From an uncultured Christensenella sp. (lineage in GTDB: Bacteria; Bacillota; Clostridia; Christensenellales; Borkfalkiaceae), in assembly GCA_910578145.1 (NCBI GenBank), contig CAJTPJ010000003.1:1-64000 (forward strand): DNA of 64,000 bases, given 5' to 3'. The notes under the pieces are model-generated. The model saw nothing but the letters and a program-made list of their open reading frames with translations, did not search any database and was not told the origin of the DNA. Shown in pieces: positions 24,169 to 34,000 of the stretch. Position numbers and translations under genes: made by a program. Position 1 is the first letter of the stretch, and each line of letters opens with the position of its first letter.

Positions 24169-25056
24169 TCAGTCTTGACTGAACATAGCTAAAAATTCTT
24201 TTATTGCGTAAGAAAGAGTTGTATGCTTTGCAAGCGCCACCCCTACGCCGCGCACGGGAAGCGCGGGTTGGGTTTTAATTTCGTAAAGTTCGCCGTTTGA
24301 AAGTTCTTCACGGCAATATTCGCGTGGAATGCACCCCACGCCCATACCTTTTATAACCAGCTTTTTCATTAAATCCCAGTTTGCCACCTCTATATCCGGC
24401 GAAAGCCTTACGCCCAAAGTTTCACAAAACGATGCGAAGGCGCGGCGGGCTATGGTGTTTTCCTCTATCATCATAAGCGGAAACTCCTGCAAATCTTCAA
24501 GCGGAATAATTTCTGCCGCGCGGTCGGCAAACTCTTTACCCGCCACGAAAATATCGGAAAGCAGCGCCACAGTGCCGTAAAAGCGCACCTCGTCGTCGGA
24601 GGCGGGCAGGTTTATAAAAGCCACGTCGCACTTGCCTTCTTTAAGCTGGCTTATGGTATAAGGCGAGGTTGAAGATATAAGTTCCAGCTTAACCGCGGGA
24701 TATCTTTGGTGGAATTCCGCAATTTTATCTGCGATTACGTTGGAAAAAATAGAGTCTGTAGCGCCTATTCTTATTACGCCGGAAGCCACCGTTTTTAATT
24801 CCATAAGTTTGTTTTCGGCGTCCTCTAAAAGAGTTAAAGCCTCTTCGACCTGTTTATAAATCAGCTTTCCGCCGCCCGCGGACAAATCCATACCCTTGTG
24901 CGTTCTGTTGAAAAGCGAAGTTCCCATTTGAGTTTCAAGCTGCTTTATAGCCTGGGAAACCGCGGGCTGCGAAATAAACAGCTCCTGCGCGGCTTTGGTA
25001 AGACTGCCGCACTTTGCAACCGTGTAAAATACTTTGTAAAGTTCAAGATTGACCAT
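24169..25056 (-). CDS. LysR-family transcriptional regulator
   Basis: A 295-residue LysR regulator. The N-terminal winged HTH (NLELYKVFYTVAKCGSLTKA, then LFISQPAVSQAIKQLE) is followed by a type 2 periplasmic-binding-like effector domain from about 90. The start chosen (ATG at 25056, AGGA upstream) gives the canonical N-terminus; an in-frame start 18 bases upstream would overlap mnmE. It directly follows mnmE in the same direction, so no divergent target gene is visible and the effector is unknown. Confidence 0.9.
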   Translation of the reverse strand: MVNLELYKVFYTVAKCGSLTKAAQELFISQPAVSQAIKQLETQMGTSLFNRTHKGMDLSAGGGKLIYKQVEEALTLLEDAENKLMELKTVASGVIRIGATDSIFSNVIADKIAEFHQRYPAVKLELISSTSPYTISQLKEGKCDVAFINLPASDDEVRFYGTVALLSDIFVAGKEFADRAAEIIPLEDLQEFPLMMIEENTIARRAFASFCETLGVRLSPDIEVANWDLMKKLVIKGMGVGCIPREYCREELSNGELYEIKTQPALPVRGVGVALAKHTTLSYAIKEFLAMFSQD

Positions 25057-25058
25057 AA

Positions 25059-26357
25059 TTATTTTCCTACGCAAAATTTTTCAAATACAGTGGATATTAT
25101 CTCTTCGGTAGCGGTTTCGCCCGTTATTTCACCCAGCGCGTCCCACGCGTCTTTTAAATCGATAGCCACCAAATCCAAAGTGGCAAGCCCGCTACCCGCC
25201 GCCGCGCTTGCAAGCGAATTAGCCGCGCGGCACAGCGCCGAATAGTGCCGTTCTTCCACGATATACGCCTTTTCAAGCGCCGCACCGCCAACCGCGGTTT
25301 GGGCAAGCATAGCTTTAAGTTTTTCCAGCCCGTCGCCAGTGAGCGCGGAAACGCAAATATCGTAATTTTCCTGCGGCTGTTTTATATCGGTTTTGTTGAA
25401 CACTTTTATTATTTTTCCGCTTACCCCGTCGGGCAGCTCAACGTCCTCGCCCTCGCTTACCGAAAGCACGATATCCGCGGCGAGAATAGCGTTTTTGGCG
25501 CGATTTATGCCAATGCTCTCCACTACGCCCGCCTGCCCGCGTATACCGGCGGTATCAATAAGATTATACTTTACGCCGTCTATTTCAATAGTGCCCTCAA
25601 CTGCGTCGCGCGTGGTGCCCGCCTCCGGTGAAACGATGGCTTTATCGTAACCGAGCAACGCGTTTAAAAGCGAACTTTTGCCCGAATTGGGTTTGCCGCA
25701 AAGCGCAACCATTACCCCGCTTTTTATCAGTTTGCCGCTTTTATAACTTGCAATAAGCGGCTTTATCTCATCTTCAAGCTCAACTATTTTGCGTTTTAGC
25801 GCGGCGGCGTCGGCGCCGCTTTCGTCCTCTTCGGGGTAGTCAATTTCAACGGCTATTCCCGCAAGCACGTCTTTAAGTTTTGCTTGAAGCGCCTTAACCT
25901 CGGCGGTTAGTTTTTCGCCATAGAGCATACTGCCAGCGCGGAGCAGGGCTAAACTTTCCGCGTTAATCATATCAACCATACCTTCGGCGGAAGCCAGCGA
26001 AAGTTTTCCGTTTAAAAAGGCTCGTTTTGTAAACTCGCCGCGCTCGGCGCTTCTTGCGCCAAGGGCAATAGCTTTATTAAGTATTCCGCGCGCTATCTGC
26101 ACCCCGCCGTGGCACTGAAACTCCACTATATCCTCGCCCGTAAACGATTTGGGAGCTTTGAAATACACCACAAACCCGTAGTCGGAAAACCCCTCGCCGC
26201 AAATGGTAACGGGGTACATTTTATTGGGCTCGTAAACGTTTTTTTTCGGCTCGGTCATTTCCTTGGCTATTTCAAGCGCGTTTCCGCCGCTAAGCCTTAT
26301 AACCGCAACGCCGCCCGCGCCGTGCGCAGTGGCTATAGCCGCTATACATTCGTCCAT
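25059..26357 (-). CDS. mnmE: tRNA modification GTPase MnmE (TrmE)
   Basis: A 432-residue MnmE, working with MnmG to add carboxymethylaminomethyl to U34 of tRNAs. The N-terminal folate-binding domain starts IAAIATAHGAGGVAVIRLSG. The G domain has G1 GKPNSGKSS, G3 DTAGIR and G4 NKTD. The C-terminal helical domain ends with the catalytic FCVGK. It has its own TTTACA-N17-TATAAT promoter. It is not next to mnmG or rnpA here, unlike in many Bacillota. Confidence 0.96.
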   Translation of the reverse strand: MDECIAAIATAHGAGGVAVIRLSGGNALEIAKEMTEPKKNVYEPNKMYPVTICGEGFSDYGFVVYFKAPKSFTGEDIVEFQCHGGVQIARGILNKAIALGARSAERGEFTKRAFLNGKLSLASAEGMVDMINAESLALLRAGSMLYGEKLTAEVKALQAKLKDVLAGIAVEIDYPEEDESGADAAALKRKIVELEDEIKPLIASYKSGKLIKSGVMVALCGKPNSGKSSLLNALLGYDKAIVSPEAGTTRDAVEGTIEIDGVKYNLIDTAGIRGQAGVVESIGINRAKNAILAADIVLSVSEGEDVELPDGVSGKIIKVFNKTDIKQPQENYDICVSALTGDGLEKLKAMLAQTAVGGAALEKAYIVEERHYSALCRAANSLASAAAGSGLATLDLVAIDLKDAWDALGEITGETATEEIISTVFEKFCVGK

Positions 26358-26403
26358 AATTAAACCTCAAAGGTATAAATTCTGCTTATACTTCTTTAAA
26401 TTA

Positions 26404-26432
26404 ATTATATCACCGCCCGCAAAAAATGTAAA
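26404..26432 (-). promoter_or_regulatory. Promoter of mnmE
   Basis: On the minus strand TTTACA, 17-base spacer, TATAAT; about 45 bases before the mnmE ATG. Confidence 0.75.
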
Positions 26433-26460
26433 GAAAAAGAGCGCTTTTTACGCGCCCTTT
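26433..26460 (-). terminator. Terminator after the 292-residue membrane protein
   Basis: AAGGGCGC pairs with GCGCTCTT (one G-T pair) around GTAAAAA, with a T-rich tail on the minus strand that runs into the mnmE -35 region. Confidence 0.65.
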
Positions 26461-26471
26461 ATAAATTGTTT

Positions 26472-27350
26472 TTATAAATCGAACGGGTCGGAATTATCTT
26501 TACCGCCGCCGTTGCCGTTTCCTTCGTTGCCTAATCCGGAAAACGGGTCGTCGTTAGTATTGCCGGCGGACGGGTTGGAACGGGATTGCCCTTCATACGG
26601 AGGATTTTCATAGCCGCCGCGCGAATAAGGATTTTGGTCGTAAGGATTGCTTTCGTAGTTTTGGCGGGTGTACTGCTGGTAAATTCTGTACTGCCGCTCC
26701 TGCTCGCGCCTAAGAAATTCGCGGTAGTTCATACCCGTGTTATTGCGCACGATAAATATTAAAATGCCCTGTATGGGGAAAAGAATACTCGTAATAGTGA
26801 AAAGGAAATAACGGCGCGCCGCAAAACTTTGGAAAAACGCCGACAGCACGAACACGCGCAAGGCAAGGAAAATTAAGTTAACCCATACTAAAATATAGTC
26901 GTAAAGGCACTCGAAACACCAAGCCGCCCAAGCAAGTTCCACCGGCACGCCAACCAACTGCAACTCGGTAGTAGAACCGTAATAACCTTCCTGCACCGCC
27001 TCGAACACGCAACCTGCGTCAAACAGTTTAAAAACGGCAACGTAGTAAACGACGTGCCCGACCACCAGCAACGCTTCGAGTATAGAAGCCGCAAGCGACA
27101 GCGTTTTGGTATTAACGCTTGCAAACGCGCGGTTTTTCTGCCCGCAAACGCCTATATAGTAAGTATTTAAAAAGGGCACGAACGCCATCCATTTATTTTT
27201 AAGCCCTTCGCGCGCGGCGATGGTGTACAAGCCGATAGCCTGAAAAACGAACACAGTAAGAAAGCAAAGCGCGCCCACTATCAGCGGCACGTAAAGCGTT
27301 TTGCTGTTGACAAACTGCAACGCTATCGTAGCGTATTCAAAAAAATCCAT
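26472..27350 (-). CDS. Four-helix membrane protein with disordered C-terminal tail
   Basis: A 292-residue protein with hydrophobic segments near 18-42, 82-108, 140-165 and 168-205. After these comes an extended low-complexity tail (about 220-292) rich in Arg, Gln, Tyr, Asn, Gly and Ser, ending in acidic residues. The segment LKNKWMAFVPFLNTYYIG resembles a motif shared by many uncharacterised clostridial membrane proteins. The tail is probably cytoplasmic and flexible. Function unknown. Between truA and mnmE with its own terminator. Confidence 0.7.
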   Translation of the reverse strand: MDFFEYATIALQFVNSKTLYVPLIVGALCFLTVFVFQAIGLYTIAAREGLKNKWMAFVPFLNTYYIGVCGQKNRAFASVNTKTLSLAASILEALLVVGHVVYYVAVFKLFDAGCVFEAVQEGYYGSTTELQLVGVPVELAWAAWCFECLYDYILVWVNLIFLALRVFVLSAFFQSFAARRYFLFTITSILFPIQGILIFIVRNNTGMNYREFLRREQERQYRIYQQYTRQNYESNPYDQNPYSRGGYENPPYEGQSRSNPSAGNTNDDPFSGLGNEGNGNGGGKDNSDPFDL

Positions 27351-27436
27351 ATTCCCGTTACCCCTGGTTTTACCTTACGTTATATTATTATATTCTCTTA
27401 AAATGAAGTATTTAAAAATTCTGAGTGAAATTTAAG

Positions 27437-28195
27437 TTAAAAAAGTTTAATCCCGTAATCTACGCTTACAAGCGTAAGCCCTTTTGCGGGCATAGTTTTG
27501 CCCACCGCTTCCCGGTCCAGCAAGTCGAACGAACGCCGTATTTCTTCTTCTGACAAAAAGCCTTGGGCGTAGTTAAGCATAGTGCCGGCAATAGTGCGTA
27601 CCATATTGTATAAAAAACCCGCGCCGCATACGGTTACGTCTATATCCGTACCACCCATACTTTCGCGAGAGGAAACGCAAACGGAATACACCTCGCGAAC
27701 CGTAGTTTTTACCTGCGAACCGCTTTTACAATAGGCTTTAAAATCACGCTTACCCTCAAATGCCCCCGATATATGTTGGAGTTTCGCTATATCCACCGCG
27801 TTTTTTACCCAAACCGAATACCTGTCCTTTAAAGGGTTTCTGCGCGTGGAAACGTAAAAAGAATAGCGGTAAGTTTTTCGTTTTGCACTGCGGTTACTGT
27901 CAAAATCCGTCGGCGCGGCAATCGAATCAAGCACGGAAATATCTTGCGGCAAGACAAGGTTTAAAACTTCTGCAATCTTGTCCGCGGGGATAGTCGTATC
28001 CGCGTCGAAATGGCACACCTGCCCCGCCGCGTGAACGCCGCTGTCCGTTCTGCCGCTTGCCGTAACGCAAATTTTTTTACCGAAAACTTTAAAACACGCC
28101 TCTTCGAGTTTTTGCTGTACGGTTATACTGTTTTTCTGAATTTGCCAACCGCCGTAATGCGTTCCGTCGTAGGCTACGAGAATTGCGTATCTCAT
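27437..28195 (-). CDS. truA: tRNA pseudouridine(38-40) synthase TruA
   Basis: A 252-residue TruA that makes pseudouridine at positions 38-40 of tRNA anticodon arms. It begins RYAILVAYDGTHYGGWQ; the catalytic Asp lies in SGRTDSGVHAAGQ near residue 50; the C-terminal FLYNMVRTIAGTML motif is present. The ATG at 28195 overlaps the ecfT stop (ATGA), which supports this start over one 33 bases upstream. The ecfA-ecfT-truA order is a conserved Bacillota arrangement. Confidence 0.95.
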   Translation of the reverse strand: MRYAILVAYDGTHYGGWQIQKNSITVQQKLEEACFKVFGKKICVTASGRTDSGVHAAGQVCHFDADTTIPADKIAEVLNLVLPQDISVLDSIAAPTDFDSNRSAKRKTYRYSFYVSTRRNPLKDRYSVWVKNAVDIAKLQHISGAFEGKRDFKAYCKSGSQVKTTVREVYSVCVSSRESMGGTDIDVTVCGAGFLYNMVRTIAGTMLNYAQGFLSEEEIRRSFDLLDREAVGKTMPAKGLTLVSVDYGIKLF

Positions 28196-29037
28196 CTTAT
28201 CCTTAAATACTGATAAATTTCGGGGCATATCTGCTCGCCGTAAATATTGAATAGCACTACCCCCGCAATTAGCGCGGCAATTACTATAAGCGCCACAAGG
28301 TCGCGCACGCCGAATTTTAGTTTTTTGTATTTCGTTCGCGTTTTAGAGCCCGAATAACAGCGCGCGTCCATAGCGTCGCCAAGCTCGTCCGCGCGGCGGA
28401 ACGCGCTGATTAGCAAAGGTATTAAAATAGGCACGATAGCCTTTATGCGCTTGAATATATTCCCGCTTTCAAAATCCGCGCCGCGCGCTTTCTGCGCCGC
28501 GATTATACGGTTGGTTTCGTCAATCAAAGTAGGGATAAATCTTAACGCGATAGACATTATAAGCGCAAGTTCGTGCACGGGAAATTTTATGAAAGTTAAC
28601 GGTTTTAATAAACTTTCTATGCCGTCCGTAAGCGAAACCGGCGTGGTTGTAAGCGTTAAAATTGCCGAAGCCATTACGATAAAAAACAACCTTAGCACAA
28701 AGAAAGCGCTGAAAATTACGCCCTCTAAATATATTTTTATTATCCACCACTCCACCAAAAGCATACTGCCTTTGTGGAAAAACAGGTTTAAAACAGCAGT
28801 GAATATAAGTATAAACATTACGGCTTTAACCGAGCGCAAAACGCTTTTAAAGGGCACGCGCGACGAGGCGATTGCCGCTATAACGACTATTGCGCACAGT
28901 GCAAGCGAATAGAAATTGCTTGCGCAAAAAAGCAATACGATAATACTTATAAGTGCGAGAATCTTAATTCTGGGGTCCAACCTGTGCATGAAGGACTGCG
29001 TAGGGTAATACTGACCGAAAGCAACGTCGTTAAGCAT
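28192..29037 (-). CDS. ecfT: Energy-coupling factor transporter transmembrane protein EcfT
   Basis: A 281-residue transmembrane scaffold of group II ECF vitamin and micronutrient importers, joining interchangeable substrate-binding S proteins to the ATPases. After FGQYYPTQSFMHRLDPRIKI come about six membrane helices. Coupling motifs KARGADFES and ADELGDAMDARCY are near the C-terminus. The start at 29037 has GGAGGTGAGG upstream and overlaps ecfA by eight bases. No S-component gene is in the window. Confidence 0.93.
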   Translation of the reverse strand: MLNDVAFGQYYPTQSFMHRLDPRIKILALISIIVLLFCASNFYSLALCAIVVIAAIASSRVPFKSVLRSVKAVMFILIFTAVLNLFFHKGSMLLVEWWIIKIYLEGVIFSAFFVLRLFFIVMASAILTLTTTPVSLTDGIESLLKPLTFIKFPVHELALIMSIALRFIPTLIDETNRIIAAQKARGADFESGNIFKRIKAIVPILIPLLISAFRRADELGDAMDARCYSGSKTRTKYKKLKFGVRDLVALIVIAALIAGVVLFNIYGEQICPEIYQYLRIR

Positions 29038-30862
29038 TTGCCTCACCTCCGTTGCCGTTAAACACTTCAAGCACCTTGCGCGAAAAATCTTCCACGGTAC
29101 AGTCGCTGTCAATAATAACTCCGCTTTCGGCTAATTTTGCCGAGACCTTTGCGGTTAGCGGAATATCCAACCCAAGCGCTTTAAGCTCGTCCGCGCGGCT
29201 GAAAATTTTGGCGGGCGCGTCGCAGGCAAAAACCTTGCCTTCTGAAATTACGGCGGCTTGCGTACAGTTATCCGCAATTTCGTCCATATCGTGCGAAACA
29301 ATAATTACAGTTTTGCACCATTCACGGTGAATTTTGTGCAACAGCTCCATTATTTCGTTTTTGCCTTTGGGGTCTAACCCCGCCGCAGGCTCGTCGAGTA
29401 TAAGAATATGCGGCTTTGTGACAAGTACGCCGGCAATGGCTACGCGGCGTTTTTGCCCGCCAGACAAATCGAAAGGCGACTTGTCCTTAATTTCATAATA
29501 ATCCAGCCCTACTATTTTTATGCTGTCTTCCACGGCTTGTGCTATCTCGTCGTCAGAAAGGTTTTTGTTGAAATTTTTTAAACCGAACGCCACGTCTTTA
29601 AAAACGGTTTCGGCAAACAGTTGATATTCGGGGTATTGGAACACCATACCCACGCTTGCGCGCAGGGCTTTAAAATCGCATTTTTTGTTGCTTAGCTCAA
29701 ATTGCCCCACGGATATGCGCGAAATAACGGGTTCGGGTTGTCCTTTTTTAACCTTCTTTTTCCTGTATTTTTTCTCTGCCGTAGGCAATTTTATAAGCGC
29801 GTTAAGGTGCTGTATAAGCGTTGATTTGCCGCTGCCCGTGTGCCCTATAACGCCGAAAAAAGCACCGTCGTCTATATGCAGATTTACGCCGTTTAAAGCC
29901 TTGGTTGCAAAAGGCGATTTTTTGGAATAGGTATAAGTTAAATCTTTTATATCTATATCCCACTCGTGCGGAGAATTTAACTTAAAAGGAGCATAAGGCG
30001 ACGATTGCCCCCCGCATATGCCGCGGTTACTTAAGTTTTTTAATATTTCTTGCGCCAATTCGTCGGGATATAAAACGTTGTTAATACTCATTCCGCCGTC
30101 GCGCAAAGCGTTTGAAATTACGCTTATCCTCGGCAAAGAAAGGTTAAACGTTTCAAGCAAACCGCCGTTTTCAAAAATTTCCGCAGGCGTGCCCGTAAGC
30201 ACTATTTCGCCCTTGTTCATAACCACGGTGCGGTCGGCAAGTAACGCCTCTTCCATAAAGTGGGTAATGAGAATAACCGTTATGCCCTCTTCCTTATTTA
30301 GCCGCCTTACTACTTCTATAACCTCCGTTCTGCCCTTGGGGTCCAACATTGCGGTGGACTCGTCCAATATTAAAACGTCGGGTTTTACGGCAAGTACTCC
30401 GGCAACGGCTATGCGCTGTTTTTGCCCGCCCGAAAGCCGCGTGGGCGTTGAATTGCGGTATTTTTCCATACCCACAGCTTTAAGCGCCCAATCTATTCTT
30501 CTGCCAATTTCTTCCCGCTCGATACCCACGTTTTCAGGACCGAACGCCACGTCGTCCTCTACGATAGACGCAACCATTTGATTGTCGGGATTTTGGAAAA
30601 CGATGCCTACGTGCTTGCGCACTTCCAGCGCGTTTCTGCCTTCCGCCAAATCCATTCCCAGCACTTTAATTTTGCCGTCGTCAGGTTCTAAAAGCCCGTT
30701 AAAAAGGCGCGAAAGCGTAGATTTGCCGCTACCGTTATGACCGATTATTGATAAAAATTCACCCTTTTTAACTGCAAAACTTACGTTGTTAACAGCGAAA
30801 GTTGGACTTTCGGGGTATGAAAATTTAACGTTTTCGCACTCGATAATAAATTCTTCGGACAT
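29030..30862 (-). CDS. ecfA: Fused ECF transporter ATPase EcfA1-EcfA2
   Basis: A 610-residue protein holding two ABC ATPase domains that are usually separate EcfA1 and EcfA2 subunits. Domain 1 (about 5-240) has GHNGSGKST, LSGGQKQR and LDESTAMLDP. Domain 2 (about 300-570) has GHTGSGKST, LSGGQKRR and LDEPAAGLDP. All catalytic motifs are intact in both halves. It would power EcfT with shared S components. The ATG at 30862 follows TTAAGGA and fits better than an in-frame start 27 bases upstream. Confidence 0.93.
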   Translation of the reverse strand: MSEEFIIECENVKFSYPESPTFAVNNVSFAVKKGEFLSIIGHNGSGKSTLSRLFNGLLEPDDGKIKVLGMDLAEGRNALEVRKHVGIVFQNPDNQMVASIVEDDVAFGPENVGIEREEIGRRIDWALKAVGMEKYRNSTPTRLSGGQKQRIAVAGVLAVKPDVLILDESTAMLDPKGRTEVIEVVRRLNKEEGITVILITHFMEEALLADRTVVMNKGEIVLTGTPAEIFENGGLLETFNLSLPRISVISNALRDGGMSINNVLYPDELAQEILKNLSNRGICGGQSSPYAPFKLNSPHEWDIDIKDLTYTYSKKSPFATKALNGVNLHIDDGAFFGVIGHTGSGKSTLIQHLNALIKLPTAEKKYRKKKVKKGQPEPVISRISVGQFELSNKKCDFKALRASVGMVFQYPEYQLFAETVFKDVAFGLKNFNKNLSDDEIAQAVEDSIKIVGLDYYEIKDKSPFDLSGGQKRRVAIAGVLVTKPHILILDEPAAGLDPKGKNEIMELLHKIHREWCKTVIIVSHDMDEIADNCTQAAVISEGKVFACDAPAKIFSRADELKALGLDIPLTAKVSAKLAESGVIIDSDCTVEDFSRKVLEVFNGNGGEANA

Positions 30863-30894
30863 AATTTCCTTAAAAAATAATAAACTCACGTAAA

Positions 30895-30923
30895 ATTATA
30901 ACAAATTTCGCCGTGGTTTACAA
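30895..30923 (-). promoter_or_regulatory. Promoter of the ecfA-ecfT-truA operon
   Basis: On the minus strand TTGTAA, 17-base spacer, TATAAT, about 30 bases before the ecfA start. Confidence 0.7.
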
Positions 30924-30976
30924 CAAATTATGGCAAGTATTTATATGATTTTTTTGTGACAAAGCAACTTACCCTG

Positions 30977-31005
30977 TTGACAATTATAGTTATAAGTATT
31001 ATAAT
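30977..31005 (+). promoter_or_regulatory. Consensus promoter of nifJ
   Basis: TTGACA, exactly 17 bases, TATAAT, followed by a leader of about 58 bases and an ideal CGGAGG ribosome site. This fits very high expression. Confidence 0.85.
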
Positions 31006-31069
31006 AAGGAAAGTGCAACAAGGTTGCGCTTAACGCTAAACTTATAAATTATTTATCGGAGGTTTTTTG

Positions 31070-34000
31070 ATGAAAAAATTGACAATCGACGGCAATACCG
31101 CCGCGAGTCACGTTGCCTACGCCTTTTCCGAAGTAGCGGCAATATATCCCATTACCCCCTCTTCGCCTATGGCGGAAGTTGCGGACGAATGGGCTACTGC
31201 GGGCAGAACCAATATGTGGGGGCAGAAAGTTAAGATTGCAGAAATGCAGTCGGAAGGCGGCGCGGCAGGCGCCGTGCACGGTTCGCTTTGCGCGGGCGCG
31301 CTTACCACTACTTACACCGCTTCGCAGGGTCTTTTATTGATGATTCCCAATATGTATAAGATTTCCGGCGAGCTTATGCCTATGGTTATGCACGTTTCGG
31401 CGCGCGCGTTGGCGGCTCACTCCCTTAACATATTCGGCGACCACGCGGACGTTATGGCTTGCCGCCAGACGGGTTTTGCAATGATTTGCGACGGCTCGGT
31501 ACAGGAAGTTATGGATTTGGCGCTGGTTGCGCACCTTTCCACCTTAAAGACGAGAGTGCCTTTCATCAATTTCTTCGACGGTTTCAGAACCAGCCACGAA
31601 GTAGCTAAAATAGACGTTTGGGACGATGCGGACGACTATGCGGAAATCCGCGAAATTTGCGCCGAAGCGGGAATTGAAGCCGATATTGCAGACTTTAAGT
31701 CGCGCTCGCTCAACCCCGAACACCCCATTCAGAAAGGTACCGCGCAAAACGGCGACACCTATTTCCAGAACAGGGAAACCGCAAACAGCTACTACGCTGC
31801 CGCTCCCGCTATAGTTCAGGAAATGATGGACATCGTTTCCGCTAAATGCGGCAGAAAATACCACTTGTTCGACTACGTTGGCGCACCCGACGCGGACAAG
31901 GTTATAGTTTGTATGGGTTCGGGTTGCGAAACCATTGAAGAATCCATAAACAAACTTAACGCTTCCGGTAAAAAATACGGTCTTGTAAAAGTACGCCTTT
32001 ACCGCCCCTTCGTTGCGGACGCGTTTGTTGCGGCGCTTCCCGCTACCGCAAAGAGAATTGCCGTACTTGACAGAACGAAAGAGCCCGGCTCGCTTGGCGA
32101 ACCTTTGTACCTTGACGTTTGCTCCGCGCTTATGGAAAAGGGCGTTAAAAACGTAAAGGTCGTAGGCGGCAGATACGGACTCGGCTCGAAAGAGTTTACC
32201 CCCTCTATGGTGCTTGCTGTTTATAAAAACCTTGAAAAGAAAGAGCCTAAAAACCATTTCACCATAGGTATTTACGAGGACGTAACCAATTCCTCGCTTG
32301 ATTTCTCGGTTAAGTTTGACGCCGCACCCGCAGGGTCTACCAGCTGTAAATTCTACGGACTTGGTTCGGACGGTACGGTAGGCGCAAACAAAAACTCCAT
32401 TAAAATTATAGGCGACCATACGGACAAGCACGCGCAGGCGTATTTCTTCTACGACTCTAAAAAGTCGGGCGGCATCACCGTTTCCCACCTCCGTTTCGGC
32501 GACACGCCCATTCAGTCGGAATACCTTATAGACAGCGCGGACTTCGTTCAGTGCTCCAACCCCTCGTATATCACCCGCTACGATATGACGGGCGATATTA
32601 AAGAAGGCGGCACTTTCCTTATCAATACCGACGCTACCACGGTTAAGCAACTTGAAAAGTTCCTTCCTGCGAAGGTTAAAAAGGATATTGCAAGAAAGAA
32701 TATTAATCTTTACGTTATCGACGCTATAAAAATTGCGGCGGAACTTGGACTTAAAGGCAGAACCAACACCATTTTGCAGTCTGCTTTCTTCCGCGTTAAT
32801 CCCCAGATTATGCCCTACGACAAAGCTATAGAGTTTATGAAGTATATGGCTAAAAAGTCGTTTGGCAGAAAGGGCGACGCAGTCGTTCAGATGAACTACA
32901 ACGCTATAGACGCGGCGGCGGGCGATAACCTTATTAAAATAGAAGTTCCCGCTTCGTGGAAAAACGCAAAGACGGGCGCGGAAATGGTTAAGGGCGCAGA
33001 CAACGCTTACTATCAGGAAATTATTAAACCTATCCTTTACCTTGAAGGCGACAAACTTAAATCTTCGCAGTTTAACGCAGACGGTCACGTACCTACCGGT
33101 ACCACCAAGTACGAAAAACGCGGAGTTGCGGTATTAGTGCCCGAAATTATCAACGAAAAATGTATACAGTGCGGCACTTGCTCGTTCGTGTGCCCCCACG
33201 CTTGTTTGAGACCGGCTCTCGTTGCAAGCGGCAGTGAAAAGCCCGCTACGCTTACCACGAAAGCGGCAATAGGCTTGCCCGGCTACGAATACAAGATGCA
33301 GGTTTCGCCCCTTGACTGTATGGGTTGCGGCGTGTGCGCTACCGTTTGCCCCGTAAAGGACGGCGGAGCTATAAAGATGGTTCCCATTGCCGAAGCGCTT
33401 AAAAAAGGCGAGGACAAAAACTGGGAATACGCTGCGGAACTTCCCGAAGTTGACACTTCCAAGTTTAGAAAAACTACCGTAAAGGGTTGCCAATTTGCTA
33501 CACCTTTGTTCGAGTTCTCGGGCGCGTGCGCAGGTTGCGGCGAAACTCCTTACGTAAAAGTTATAACCCAGCTTTTCGGCGAGGATATGGTTGTGGCAAA
33601 CGCTACGGGTTGCTCGTCGATTTACGGCGGTTCTTCCCCCACCTGCCCTTACACCACCAACAAAAACGGTCACGGTCCCGCGTGGGCAAACTCGCTGTTT
33701 GAGGACAACGCGGAATTCGGCTACGGTATGAACCTTGCTTACACCGCAAGAAGAAACGCGATTAAGGGTAAAGTTGAAAAACTTGCCGCTATGTGGTCGG
33801 GCGAGGGCAAAGCGGTTTGCGACGCTTATCTTGCGGCGTTTGCAGACAGAGAGCCTTCAAAGAAAGCAAGCGAAGAGCTTTTGAAAGTACTTGAAGGTTG
33901 CAACAACTGCGGTTGCGAAGCCGACGGGTTGGTTGCCGAAATACTTAAAGATAAAGATTGCCTTGCTAAAAAATCTATTTGGATTTTCGGCGGCGACGGC

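Noticed and set aside
31544..33088. 514-codon open frame antisense to nifJ
   Set aside because: It mirrors the third-position bias of nifJ, has a Phe/Val/Arg-rich composition without a recognisable family, and lies wholly inside the strongly supported PFOR gene. No promoter or ribosome site.
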